From an uncultured Clostridia bacterium (lineage in GTDB: Bacteria; Bacillota; Clostridia; Lachnospirales; Anaerotignaceae), in the NCBI GenBank assembly GCA_944384265.1, contig CALWSR010000015.1, positions 1 to 64,000 on the forward strand: DNA of 64,000 bases, in the 5' to 3' direction. This document shows, one piece after another, positions 53,816 through 61,601 of the stretch (positions within the stretch are counted from its first letter, which is position 1; each line of letters starts with the position of its first letter). The notes beneath the pieces were generated by a model. It had not been told where the DNA came from. It worked only from the letters and a program-made list of their open reading frames with translations, and searched no databases. The position numbers and the translations under genes are program-made.

Positions 53816-55548
53816 AAAAGGGATTTGTGCCAAAAATGAAAAGAACAGTCAATGGCGGACCATATTTTTGATACAGTTTTTTATGGAATGGGATTTTGTG
53901 GGTGCAGATTAGGATACAATAGGATATGCAAAAGCAATGAACAAAAAAAGCCTATGAAATTATTTTATATTTGTTTGATTTGAAAACCATATTTTTTGCA
54001 CAAAGGGATGTGTTATGGAAATGATTTCATATGTTATGTGTTATAAGCAGATATGTCCTATTTTATCAATATAGTGAATGTGACAAAATTTCACATAAAG
54101 CACAGCCCAAAATACAGCCTGAAGCAGTAGAATATGCAATTTTATGAGGGTATGCAATCAGCCATTTTATGATGTGTTGTGACGGCTTTTTTACAAAAAA
54201 AGAATGTATTTTTGAAAATAAAAGGCTGTGTCTGCATGATATAAAGACAGCAAAAAGGGAAAAAGCATGGAAGACCCAAATATAAATTTTGAGAGATAAA
54301 AATACCAAAAAACAGTTTATTTTTGAGCAGAAAAATGTGGGAAATAAAAAATATGAATGGCAGACTATATCATAAAAGCATTTTACATTTCATCAAATTG
54401 GTTTTATAATAGAAAGAAATGAAAAAGCAGTGATGAAAAAACAATGACATGGCTTTTGTAAACCAAAACGGATGTAAATGACGGTATATTTTATTAAAAT
54501 TTGCAGCTGCATACTGTTTTTTCATCCTCCAATTTTTGCAATCCATGTTGTTTGTTTTTAATGCAGTGATGAGGGTCTTTTTGCCCAGTCTGCTCCCATA
54601 TGTCAGTTTCATGGCAGTATGGTCAAAATGTCCGGTGCAGTATCAGAATGTCTTTGGAAGAAATGGATTGGGCTGCAAAAATGTCTGCGCTGTTTGTTGT
54701 CACTACAAAATGCGGCTATGCTTTTTTGATGCTGTTTATGTGCTTTTAGGTGTATATTTGTATTGCAATGGTGTGGTGCAAAAACCGCCATATCAAGGTA
54801 TTTCTGTAAATACAAAATGCCGGAGCAGTACTGCAATAAAAAACAAATAAAATTGTCTGTAATACATATGCAGGTGATTGTATGGATAAGAGGCAGTTTA
54901 TTTTTTGGGAAAATACTTTTTTGAAATCATATGTTTTCAGTGGTTTTTTTCTTTTTCCAATATAAGGGGTAAGAGAGAAGCAAATGGCCGTGTGGCTGTT
55001 GTAGTAAAAAAATAATGGTTTTTGACTGTTTTTTTCAAAAAAGGTGTCTTTTGGATTAGAAAACATTACAAATGTGATGTGTGTTAAGCCCATATGAAAA
55101 ATGCTGCTGTAAGCATAAAACAGACCGTTGTCACAAATATGCTTTGAATGCATTTCTGATACTTTCAGTCAAAATGCCTTTGTTTTGGCTATGGGAGGAT
55201 AGGCTATTTGCATAAAAACGGGAAAAGAATGTATAAAATGGAAAAAGAAACCAAGCTAAGGATATGGAATATTTTTGCAATGGATAAAAAAATGCTGCCA
55301 TGGCTACATTGTATGGAAATTTTGATATGAAAAAATCATAAAAGCAATAAAACGAAATGATGGCATATGTTACGTTAATATGAAAAATGATATGGTATTG
55401 AAAATGTGAATTTTAAAAATGAAGCAAAGAGATGGAGGCTGTTTTTTAAAAAAGCAAACAAAAAGATGGGGGCATTGCAGCAGTTGCCTGCAAAGGCTCT
55501 TTTGACAGACTGTGGAAGGGGAGAAAAGCAGAGAGCCGGATGAAGCAG
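53816..55548. other. 1.7-kb region without a supported gene
   Basis: Short frames exist on both strands, but none has a ribosome binding site, a recognisable motif or sensible composition. No tRNA-like or rRNA-like sequence, CRISPR array or clear terminator was seen. It may hold decayed genes. Confidence 0.5.
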
Positions 55549-55613
55549 TGTTTCATAGCCTTCTATTTCATATTAAAGCAACAAAATCAAATAATGAGAA
55601 TGGAGGAAGAAAT

Positions 55614-56735
55614 ATGGCATATTTAGGAGAAGAAATCAAAAAGCTGGGATTTGGATTGATGCGTCTGCCTCAAAAGGAGAATGGGATTGACATAGAACAA
55701 ACGAAAAAAATGGTGGATTTGTTTTTAGAAGCAGGCTTTACTTATTTTGACACCGCTTGGGCCTATGCAGGCAGTGAAGACGCCATCAGACAGGCATTGG
55801 TGGAACGATATCCCCGTGAAAGCTATCAGCTGGCTACAAAAAATGCGGCATGGATAAACTGCAAAACAAGAGAAGAAGCCATTGCCCAGTTTGAAACATC
55901 ATTAAAACAAACACAAGCAGGCTATTTTGATTTTTATTTACTGCATAATTTAGGAGAAGGACGTACACACTTTTTTGATGACTATGATATGTGGAGCTTT
56001 GTGCAGGAGAAAAAAGCAGAGGGATTGATTAAGCACGTTGGTTTTTCATTCCACTCCACACCGGAGGAGCTGGAGGAAATATTGATAAAGCATCCGGAGA
56101 TGGAATTTGTGCAGCTGCAAATCAATTATGCAGATTGGGATTATCCTGCCATACAGTCCCGCCGCTGTTATGAAATGGCGAGAAAATATGACAAGCCTGT
56201 GATTATTATGGAGCCTGTCAAGGGCGGTATGCTGGCAAATCCTCCCCAAGCTGTACAAAAAATATTGAAGCGGGCACAGCCAAACCAATCCATTGCATCT
56301 TGGGCAATTCGTTTTGCGGCAGATTTGGAAGGGGTGATTACAGTGCTTTCCGGCATGAGCAATCTGGAGCAGATGCAGGACAATATTTCTTATATGAAAG
56401 AATTTAGAGCATTGACAGAAGAAGAAAAAAGGGTGCTTCAGTCTGCACAGCAGGAAATCAGCCGCATTCCTCTTATCCCCTGTACCACCTGCAATTACTG
56501 TGCAAAGGTCTGTCCCAATGATATTGGCATTTCCGGCTCTTTTACGGCCATGAACTATTTGACACTATATCAAGACAAACAGGCGGCACTGCATCAGGAG
56601 GGGTGGCTGGTTGGCGGCCACGGCAAAAAGAAAGCAGGAGAATGTATACAATGCGGAAAATGTGAAGCCGTTTGTCCCCAGCACATTGCCATTCGTAAAG
56701 AGCTTGTGAATGTGGCAGAGGCTTTGGGGCAATGA
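55614..56735 (+). CDS. Aldo/keto reductase with C-terminal 2[4Fe-4S] domain
   Basis: The 373-residue protein has the AKR barrel: FGLMRLP, FTYFDTAWAYAGSEDAI (about 40-56, catalytic Asp and Tyr), LATKNAAW (catalytic Lys) and FYLLHNLG (catalytic His). The C-terminal part adds two Cys clusters, CTTCNYCAKVCP (about 289-300) and CIQCGKCEAVCP (about 345-356), as in ferredoxin-linked AKR proteins of anaerobes. It probably reduces a carbonyl with ferredoxin or NAD(P)H. GGAGGAAG precedes the ATG at 55614; an upstream in-frame start at 55512 lies in the shared leader and is rejected. Confidence 0.92.
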   Translation: MAYLGEEIKKLGFGLMRLPQKENGIDIEQTKKMVDLFLEAGFTYFDTAWAYAGSEDAIRQALVERYPRESYQLATKNAAWINCKTREEAIAQFETSLKQTQAGYFDFYLLHNLGEGRTHFFDDYDMWSFVQEKKAEGLIKHVGFSFHSTPEELEEILIKHPEMEFVQLQINYADWDYPAIQSRRCYEMARKYDKPVIIMEPVKGGMLANPPQAVQKILKRAQPNQSIASWAIRFAADLEGVITVLSGMSNLEQMQDNISYMKEFRALTEEEKRVLQSAQQEISRIPLIPCTTCNYCAKVCPNDIGISGSFTAMNYLTLYQDKQAALHQEGWLVGGHGKKKAGECIQCGKCEAVCPQHIAIRKELVNVAEALGQ

Positions 56736-56829
56736 AAGCAGCTTTGCTGTTTAAAATATGATATTGACAATATCAAAGCAAAGCCATTTTTACAGCATAG
56801 CAAAAGCACAAAAGCATACTATTTTTCTC

Positions 56830-56870
56830 AAAAACAGCCGGTTATGTCTAAAACACGGCTGTTTTTTATG
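56830..56870 (+). terminator. Intrinsic terminator after the reductase gene
   Basis: AAACAGCCG (56832-56840) pairs with CGGCTGTTT (56856-56864), followed by TTTATG. Confidence 0.75.
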
Positions 56871-56999
56871 CTGTCTGCCGGTCAAAGGGGAGCTTTGTAT
56901 GATTTATGCCATTTTGATATTTGAAGCATAGCATTTTGCCTGCTATTGACATGACATATGAAAGAAAAGACAAATATTTATAGAAAATGAATAGAAATA

Positions 57000-57050
57000 T
57001 TGACGAATATTGTAGAAATATGTATAATAAATGAAAACTATTATAATAGT
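57000..57050 (+). promoter_or_regulatory. Promoter and operator of the BlaI-like gene
   Basis: TTGACG (57000-57005) and TATAAT (57023-57028) are separated by 17 bases. A perfect 14-bp palindrome ACTATTATAATAGT (57037-57050) lies just downstream, where a dimeric repressor such as the encoded BlaI-like protein would block transcription. Confidence 0.7.
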
Positions 57051-57081
57051 CATGAAAAGTGGAGTAAGAGAGAGGTAATTT

Positions 57082-57435
57082 ATGATGTTATTTGATTCAG
57101 AATTAAATGTAATGGAAGTTTTGTGGAAGGAAGGAGAAATAAGAGCAAGTCAGGTGTGCAGGATATTGGAAAAGGAAATTGGCTGGAACAGAAACACTAC
57201 CTATACTGTCATCAAAAAATGTATCAAAAAGGGCTATGTTGAAAGAAAGGAACCGGATTTTGTCTGCAAAGCCATTGTTTCAAAGCAGGAGGTGCAAAGC
57301 CAGGGGATTTCTAATTTGATCAAAAAGCTGTTTCACAACTCCAAAAGTGAATTTTTGCAGGCATTTTTAGGCAGGGAGCGGTTGTCAAAGGAAGAAATAC
57401 AAGAATTGAAAAAGTTTGTAGACCACTTAAAATAA
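57082..57435 (+). CDS. BlaI/MecI/CopY-family repressor
   Basis: The 117-residue protein has the BlaI winged helix: LNVMEVLWKEGEIRASQV near the N terminus and WNRNTTYTVIKKCIKKGYVE (about 37-56), with a C-terminal dimerization helix. BlaI-type repressors are released when a partner membrane protease cleaves them. The M56 protease gene follows after 13 bp. The operator palindrome at 57037-57050 is a likely autoregulatory site. No beta-lactamase or penicillin-binding protein gene is nearby. Confidence 0.92.
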   Translation: MMLFDSELNVMEVLWKEGEIRASQVCRILEKEIGWNRNTTYTVIKKCIKKGYVERKEPDFVCKAIVSKQEVQSQGISNLIKKLFHNSKSEFLQAFLGRERLSKEEIQELKKFVDHLK

Positions 57436-57448
57436 TGGGGTGAAATAA

Positions 57449-58705
57449 ATGGACTATATCTCAGTATATTTATCAGCCACATTTATGATTTTGGTAACAA
57501 TTCTATTTCGCAAATATGCAATGGGAAAGGTACCCTACATTGTTTTTGACATACTTTGGATAGCGGCAGTGATAAGGTTTTTTATACCCATTGAATTTCA
57601 ATCCAATTTCAGTGCCTTTAATTTATACTATATTTTAGAGGACACCATTATATATATAATAGATTTGGATAGGCTTTATTTTGATTCTCTTCGTATTTTT
57701 GTGTATCAATATGCAGATATGATAAAATATGTTTTATTTTTTATATGGCTGGGGGGTTGCTTGGCTGTTGGGATATTTTTTTACACAGATTACAAAAAAG
57801 GTGTTGGAATCATCAAGGGAGCAGAGCCTTGCCAATATGAAGAGGAAATCAAAATTTGGCTGGAAAAAAGAAATTTGTGCAGAAAAATTGAAATCAAAAC
57901 ATCCCATGACATTACCATACCTGTATCCTATGGTACTTTAAAACAAGGGATACTGCTGCCGGCAGAATTTGTTTGGCACAAAAGGGAATCCAAACAAATA
58001 TTGCTTCATGAATATATCCACATCAAATATTTTCATGAATTTTTTAATATGATATTGATAGGCCTTTTATGCACCAACTGGTTTCACCCTTGCATATGGC
58101 TTTTGTATAAATATGTTCACAGAGATATGGAAATTTTTTGTGACAGACAGGTGCTTTCTCTGCTGGGAGAAAAAGAAAAGGAATCCTATGCTTTCAATTT
58201 GATTTATTCTGCTGAAATAGAAACCCATTCCTCTGTGGTATACAACAATTTTGCAAAAAGCTCTATCAGAGAAAGGATTGAGGCCATTATGAATTTTAAA
58301 AAAATGTCTGTATTTGCCGGTATTGTTTCTATTATGATACCTGCCAGCGTGGTTACTGCATTTGCCACAACGGATGTTGTGCTTTCTCCAAAAGAAATGT
58401 CTGCCATTACAGTGGTGCAGGAAAGAGAGGCAGACAGCATCAGCACACAAAAAATGGAAAACAACATATATATGCAGGGAAGCATAAAGGATATTGAAGC
58501 ATATGCTGTGAAAGAAAATACAGATTATACTGTGACAGATTATGAATACATTGTTTATGAAAAACAGCCTCCTCAAAACATTACATATTTCATAGAGGAG
58601 AAGGGGCTTTCATATGAAGGTGTGCTGGTATGCAGTGTTGTAAAATATGACAATAAAAAACAAAAATATATAGGATATTACAGTGGTGTATTGTATCCGC
58701 TGTGA
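57449..58705 (+). CDS. BlaR1/MecR1-type M56 membrane metalloprotease
   Basis: The 418-residue protein has several membrane segments, the cytoplasmic zinc-protease motif HEYIHIKYFHE (about 191-201), the segment VHRDMEIFCDRQVL (about 219-232), and a final membrane segment (about 285-305). The extracellular C-terminal part is only about 110 residues and shows no SxxK or KTG penicillin-binding motif, so it is not a beta-lactam sensor of the BlaR1 type. It probably senses another envelope signal and inactivates the adjacent repressor. GGGGTGAAA precedes the ATG. Confidence 0.88.
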   Translation: MDYISVYLSATFMILVTILFRKYAMGKVPYIVFDILWIAAVIRFFIPIEFQSNFSAFNLYYILEDTIIYIIDLDRLYFDSLRIFVYQYADMIKYVLFFIWLGGCLAVGIFFYTDYKKGVGIIKGAEPCQYEEEIKIWLEKRNLCRKIEIKTSHDITIPVSYGTLKQGILLPAEFVWHKRESKQILLHEYIHIKYFHEFFNMILIGLLCTNWFHPCIWLLYKYVHRDMEIFCDRQVLSLLGEKEKESYAFNLIYSAEIETHSSVVYNNFAKSSIRERIEAIMNFKKMSVFAGIVSIMIPASVVTAFATTDVVLSPKEMSAITVVQEREADSISTQKMENNIYMQGSIKDIEAYAVKENTDYTVTDYEYIVYEKQPPQNITYFIEEKGLSYEGVLVCSVVKYDNKKQKYIGYYSGVLYPL

Positions 58706-58735
58706 TAAAAGTAATGAGAAAATGACCTCTTATAA

Positions 58736-58796
58736 CAAAGGCTTCAGAGTGTCAAAAAAGTCCATACTCTGTGGACTTATTTCATGCAAGCCTTTG
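58736..58796 (+). other. Nested RNA hairpin after the M56 gene
   Basis: CAAAGGCTT (58736-58744) pairs perfectly with AAGCCTTTG (58788-58796), enclosing a second hairpin AGTCCA-TACTCTG-TGGACT (58759-58777). No T run follows, so this is not a standard terminator. It may be the 3' end structure of the operon or a small RNA. The rest of 58706-59390 has no supported gene. Confidence 0.4.
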
Positions 58797-59390
58797 ACCG
58801 GCAGACAGAGGTATATGGCAGAAGCTCCATGGCTGGAAAGCCTTGAGGCTTCTGCTTTTTCTCACCCAAAATAAATTCCCGCTGGGGAGTTGTTTTGAAA
58901 ACCCCTTTATTTGCCAACTCCTTCCGTACAAAAAATATAAAATCTAGTTTTGTACAGTCTGGACCCTTTATAACAAGGGGTTATTTTTTTGCAGCTTTTA
59001 GACGGCCGGTTTCCAAAAGCCTTTTGAATATTACAAAACCAAGAGCTGCCGGCTGCGAAGGCATAGTAAAAATACATGATTTGTGATATTAAAAATATGG
59101 TATACAAAAAGTACTTTATGATGAAAAGAGCAAAACAATATGGTATGGGTGAAAATAGTATAAAGGCAGAAGTATGCCCACAAAATAATCATATCAATTT
59201 TTATGAAATGTGCAGGGCAGTTTCATGGTATAATATTTAAATTTTGGTGCAATGTGGATACAGCAGTAAAAATGGGAAGGAAATAGGGGAGCATACAGCA
59301 AGGATACCAACCAAAGAAGCAATGCAAACGAAAATAATATAAGGGCGGCAGACAACAAAAAAAAACAGTTGGCAGATTGTCCATATGGAA

Positions 59391-59525
59391 GAGATGCCAC
59401 AAAATGAAATTGTGGCAGCAACCTGCACAAAAAATAGAAAAACGGCTGCTTTCTGAGTGGGATTTGCTCAAAAAGCAACCGGTTTTTATACACTATGATT
59501 TTAGAGGGCCATTTTGGGACAGCAC
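59391..59525. mobile_element. MITE-like element, copy 3
   Basis: The left end GATGCCACAAAATGAAAT and right end CATTTTGGGACAGCAC are imperfect inverted repeats, and the centre shares GAGTGGGATTTGCTCAAAAAG with copy 1. The right end stops about 30 bp before the stop codon of the EFR1 gene. Confidence 0.5.
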
Positions 59526-59557
59526 TGCCATACAAAAGAAAGAGCATTGCAGATTTT

Positions 59558-60331
59558 TTATAATCCAGATACATTGGGATTTTGATAACGTCCATGCTTT
59601 TCTGTTTGCTTTGTATATTGTATTGCTTTTTTGGGACATCTGTTTAAACAGGCAAGACACATATAGCAATTTCCCTTTTTCCAGTGAGGACGCTCTGACT
59701 GTATATGTATCATAGAACAAGGACAGATGGCTTCACACTTTCCGCAGCCAATACAGTCTCCTGTGGCATAAAAGCGTTTTGTATTGGTATAAAATTTGAA
59801 AAACAAAAAATGGATGACTGTGCTTTTGAAAAAAGGAAAGCGGCCCTTCTGCACACGAAAGAAACGGTTCTTTTCCAATAACACCATTTTGCTGATTTTT
59901 TGGAGCAGCTTATCTGCTTTTTGAAGCATATCCTTTTGCTTTTCCTGTGGGGCAACATCAAAAAGCACAACATAATTATCAGGCATGGGCAAAGAAAAAC
60001 CGCTGTTAAGCTGTATTTTTTTCTTTTTGAGCAGCTTTTCAAATTGGTTCATTGCCAGACCAATGTTGTCTCCACAGGTGGCAACGGCAAATGTGTAAAG
60101 GGAAGTATCACAGCAAAGCTCCATTTTTTTCAAAAATGTGACAACAGGCTTTGGCAGACCCCAAGCATAAATGGGAAATAGAAAGCCCACTTTTTCTCCT
60201 GACTGTATGGTATAATGAAAATCATTTTTTTTGATGGCTTCGGCTATATTTACAATGGGTTCGTTTAAAGAGGAAGAAAGTGTTTTTGCCGCATAAAGAC
60301 AATTCCCTGTTGCTGAAAAATAAAATAGCAT
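59558..60331 (-). CDS. EFR1-family flavodoxin-ferredoxin protein
   Basis: The 257-residue protein has an N-terminal flavodoxin-like domain (FYFSATGNCLYAAKTLS near 3-19; FLFPIYAWGLP near 50-60) and a C-terminal ferredoxin with two clusters, CIGCGKCEAICP (about 195-206) and CYMCLACLNRCP (about 222-233), then the tail KHGRYQNPNV typical of EFR1 proteins. It is likely an electron-transfer or redox enzyme in the cytoplasm. AGGAGG lies about nine bases before the ATG. It is a single gene on the minus strand. Confidence 0.92.
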   Translation of the reverse strand: MLFYFSATGNCLYAAKTLSSSLNEPIVNIAEAIKKNDFHYTIQSGEKVGFLFPIYAWGLPKPVVTFLKKMELCCDTSLYTFAVATCGDNIGLAMNQFEKLLKKKKIQLNSGFSLPMPDNYVVLFDVAPQEKQKDMLQKADKLLQKISKMVLLEKNRFFRVQKGRFPFFKSTVIHFLFFKFYTNTKRFYATGDCIGCGKCEAICPCSMIHIQSERPHWKKGNCYMCLACLNRCPKKAIQYTKQTEKHGRYQNPNVSGL

Positions 60332-60670
60332 GATATAAAACCTCCTGATATATTTTTATTATTATTATACACTTTTTTTGTAAAAAATGGAGTCTGATTG
60401 CAAAAAAGAAATTTTTTTGTATGGTAAAAAACAGAATACTTTTGATGGCAAAGGAGGGATGTAAAAATACAAAAACAAATATATTCCATAAAAAAGCAAT
60501 GCTGCTGTTTATGGATTAAAATAGGGAAGGGATTGCAAATGCAGCAAAAATGGGGCATGATATTAAAAAAGGACAGGATATTGTGAGGCTTTGGGAGATG
60601 GGCAAAGCTGCCAAAGAAATTGGAGAAGACTGCACACCCCTTTGTACAGGCTGTGAGAAAGGAGAAAAAT

Positions 60671-61087
60671 ATGCTGGAAAAAGCAATTTTGTTGGCTTTA
60701 GAAGCACACAAGGGACAAAAGGATAAAGGGCAAAAGCCCTATATTCTCCATTGCTTGAGAGTGATGCTGTCACTGGAGGAGGAAAAAGAGCAGATTGTGG
60801 GAGTGCTTCATGATGTTTTGGAGGATACGGCGGTGACAAAAAAAGCATTGCAAAAGCAGGGCTTTTGTGATGAAATCATAGAGGCTGTGGAGGCATTGAC
60901 CAAAAAAGAGGGAGAAGACTATTTTGATTATATCAAAAGAGTGAAAAAAAATGCCATTGCCAAAAAAGTGAAATTGGCGGATTTGGAGGATAATTCCAAT
61001 ATCAAAAGAATGACACAGCCCATAGAAGAATATCAAAAAAGAATGAAAAAATATGAAAAAGCAAAAAAGCTGCTCAATGAAGCATAA
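60671..61087 (+). CDS. HD-domain protein related to (p)ppGpp hydrolases
   Basis: The 138-residue protein aligns with the hydrolase half of RelA/SpoT: KPYILHCLRVML (about 22-33, metal-ligand His), LHDVLEDTAV (about 46-55, the HD pair) and KKVKLADLEDNSN (about 98-110, the matching Asp). It lacks the synthetase, TGS and ACT domains. Similar small alarmone hydrolases (Mesh1-like) remove pyrophosphate from (p)ppGpp, but related HD proteins act on other nucleotides. GAAAGGAG lies seven bases before the ATG at 60671. Confidence 0.85.
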   Translation: MLEKAILLALEAHKGQKDKGQKPYILHCLRVMLSLEEEKEQIVGVLHDVLEDTAVTKKALQKQGFCDEIIEAVEALTKKEGEDYFDYIKRVKKNAIAKKVKLADLEDNSNIKRMTQPIEEYQKRMKKYEKAKKLLNEA

Positions 61088-61562
61088 AGTGTTTTGAAAA
61101 AGCAAAACTATATAAAACAGGAGGTATGTTTGCTGTAAATACTTTTTGTCATGGCAGGAAATTGTAAAGAAGGTATTGTCAAAAACGGGAAAGTATGTGG
61201 GCATAAAACAGGGTGTCCCATTGTGTTATAAAAAGAGGGTGGCCAAACATACCATTTTATCATGACAATGTCTGATGGATACAAAGGCAGTGTGACAGCC
61301 TTAAAAGCAGTCAGTATACATTGCAGTGCTATATGGGCAATAAAAAACAATACAACGATTAAAATACAAAGAAAAGTTTTATTTGTCAATATTGTATAAA
61401 TTTATAAAGAAAAGAAATATAAAATGTGAAAAATAGTCATTTTTTGAAGCTTATTATGTTTGCTCTATTAAAAAAATGTCAATTTTGAGGAATTCTTTTT
61501 ATTACAATATCTTATTCATATGATTTATGATACAATAGGATAGAAATTGTGTAAGGAAAAAC
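61088..61562. other. 475-bp interval before dnaE
   Basis: No gene is seen. TACAAT near 61534 could be the -10 box of a dnaE promoter, but I cannot assign a good -35 box. The short minus-strand frames here have no start signals. Confidence 0.4.
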
Positions 61563-61601
61563 ATGGAAAAAGCTTTTGACAGTATAAGGTCAGGTGAAGC
61601 A

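Noticed and set aside
57082..58705. Beta-lactam resistance module
   Set aside because: The sensor lacks SxxK and KTG motifs and no beta-lactamase or PBP gene is adjacent; BlaI/M56 homology alone does not show resistance.
58895..59086. 63-codon plus-strand frame
   Set aside because: Starts at a TTG inside a small hairpin, no motif, and equally long frames exist on the other strand.
60551..60730. Frame MGHDIKKGQDIVRLWEMG before the HD gene
   Set aside because: No ribosome binding site and it overlaps the HD gene start, whose ribosome binding site and start are clear.
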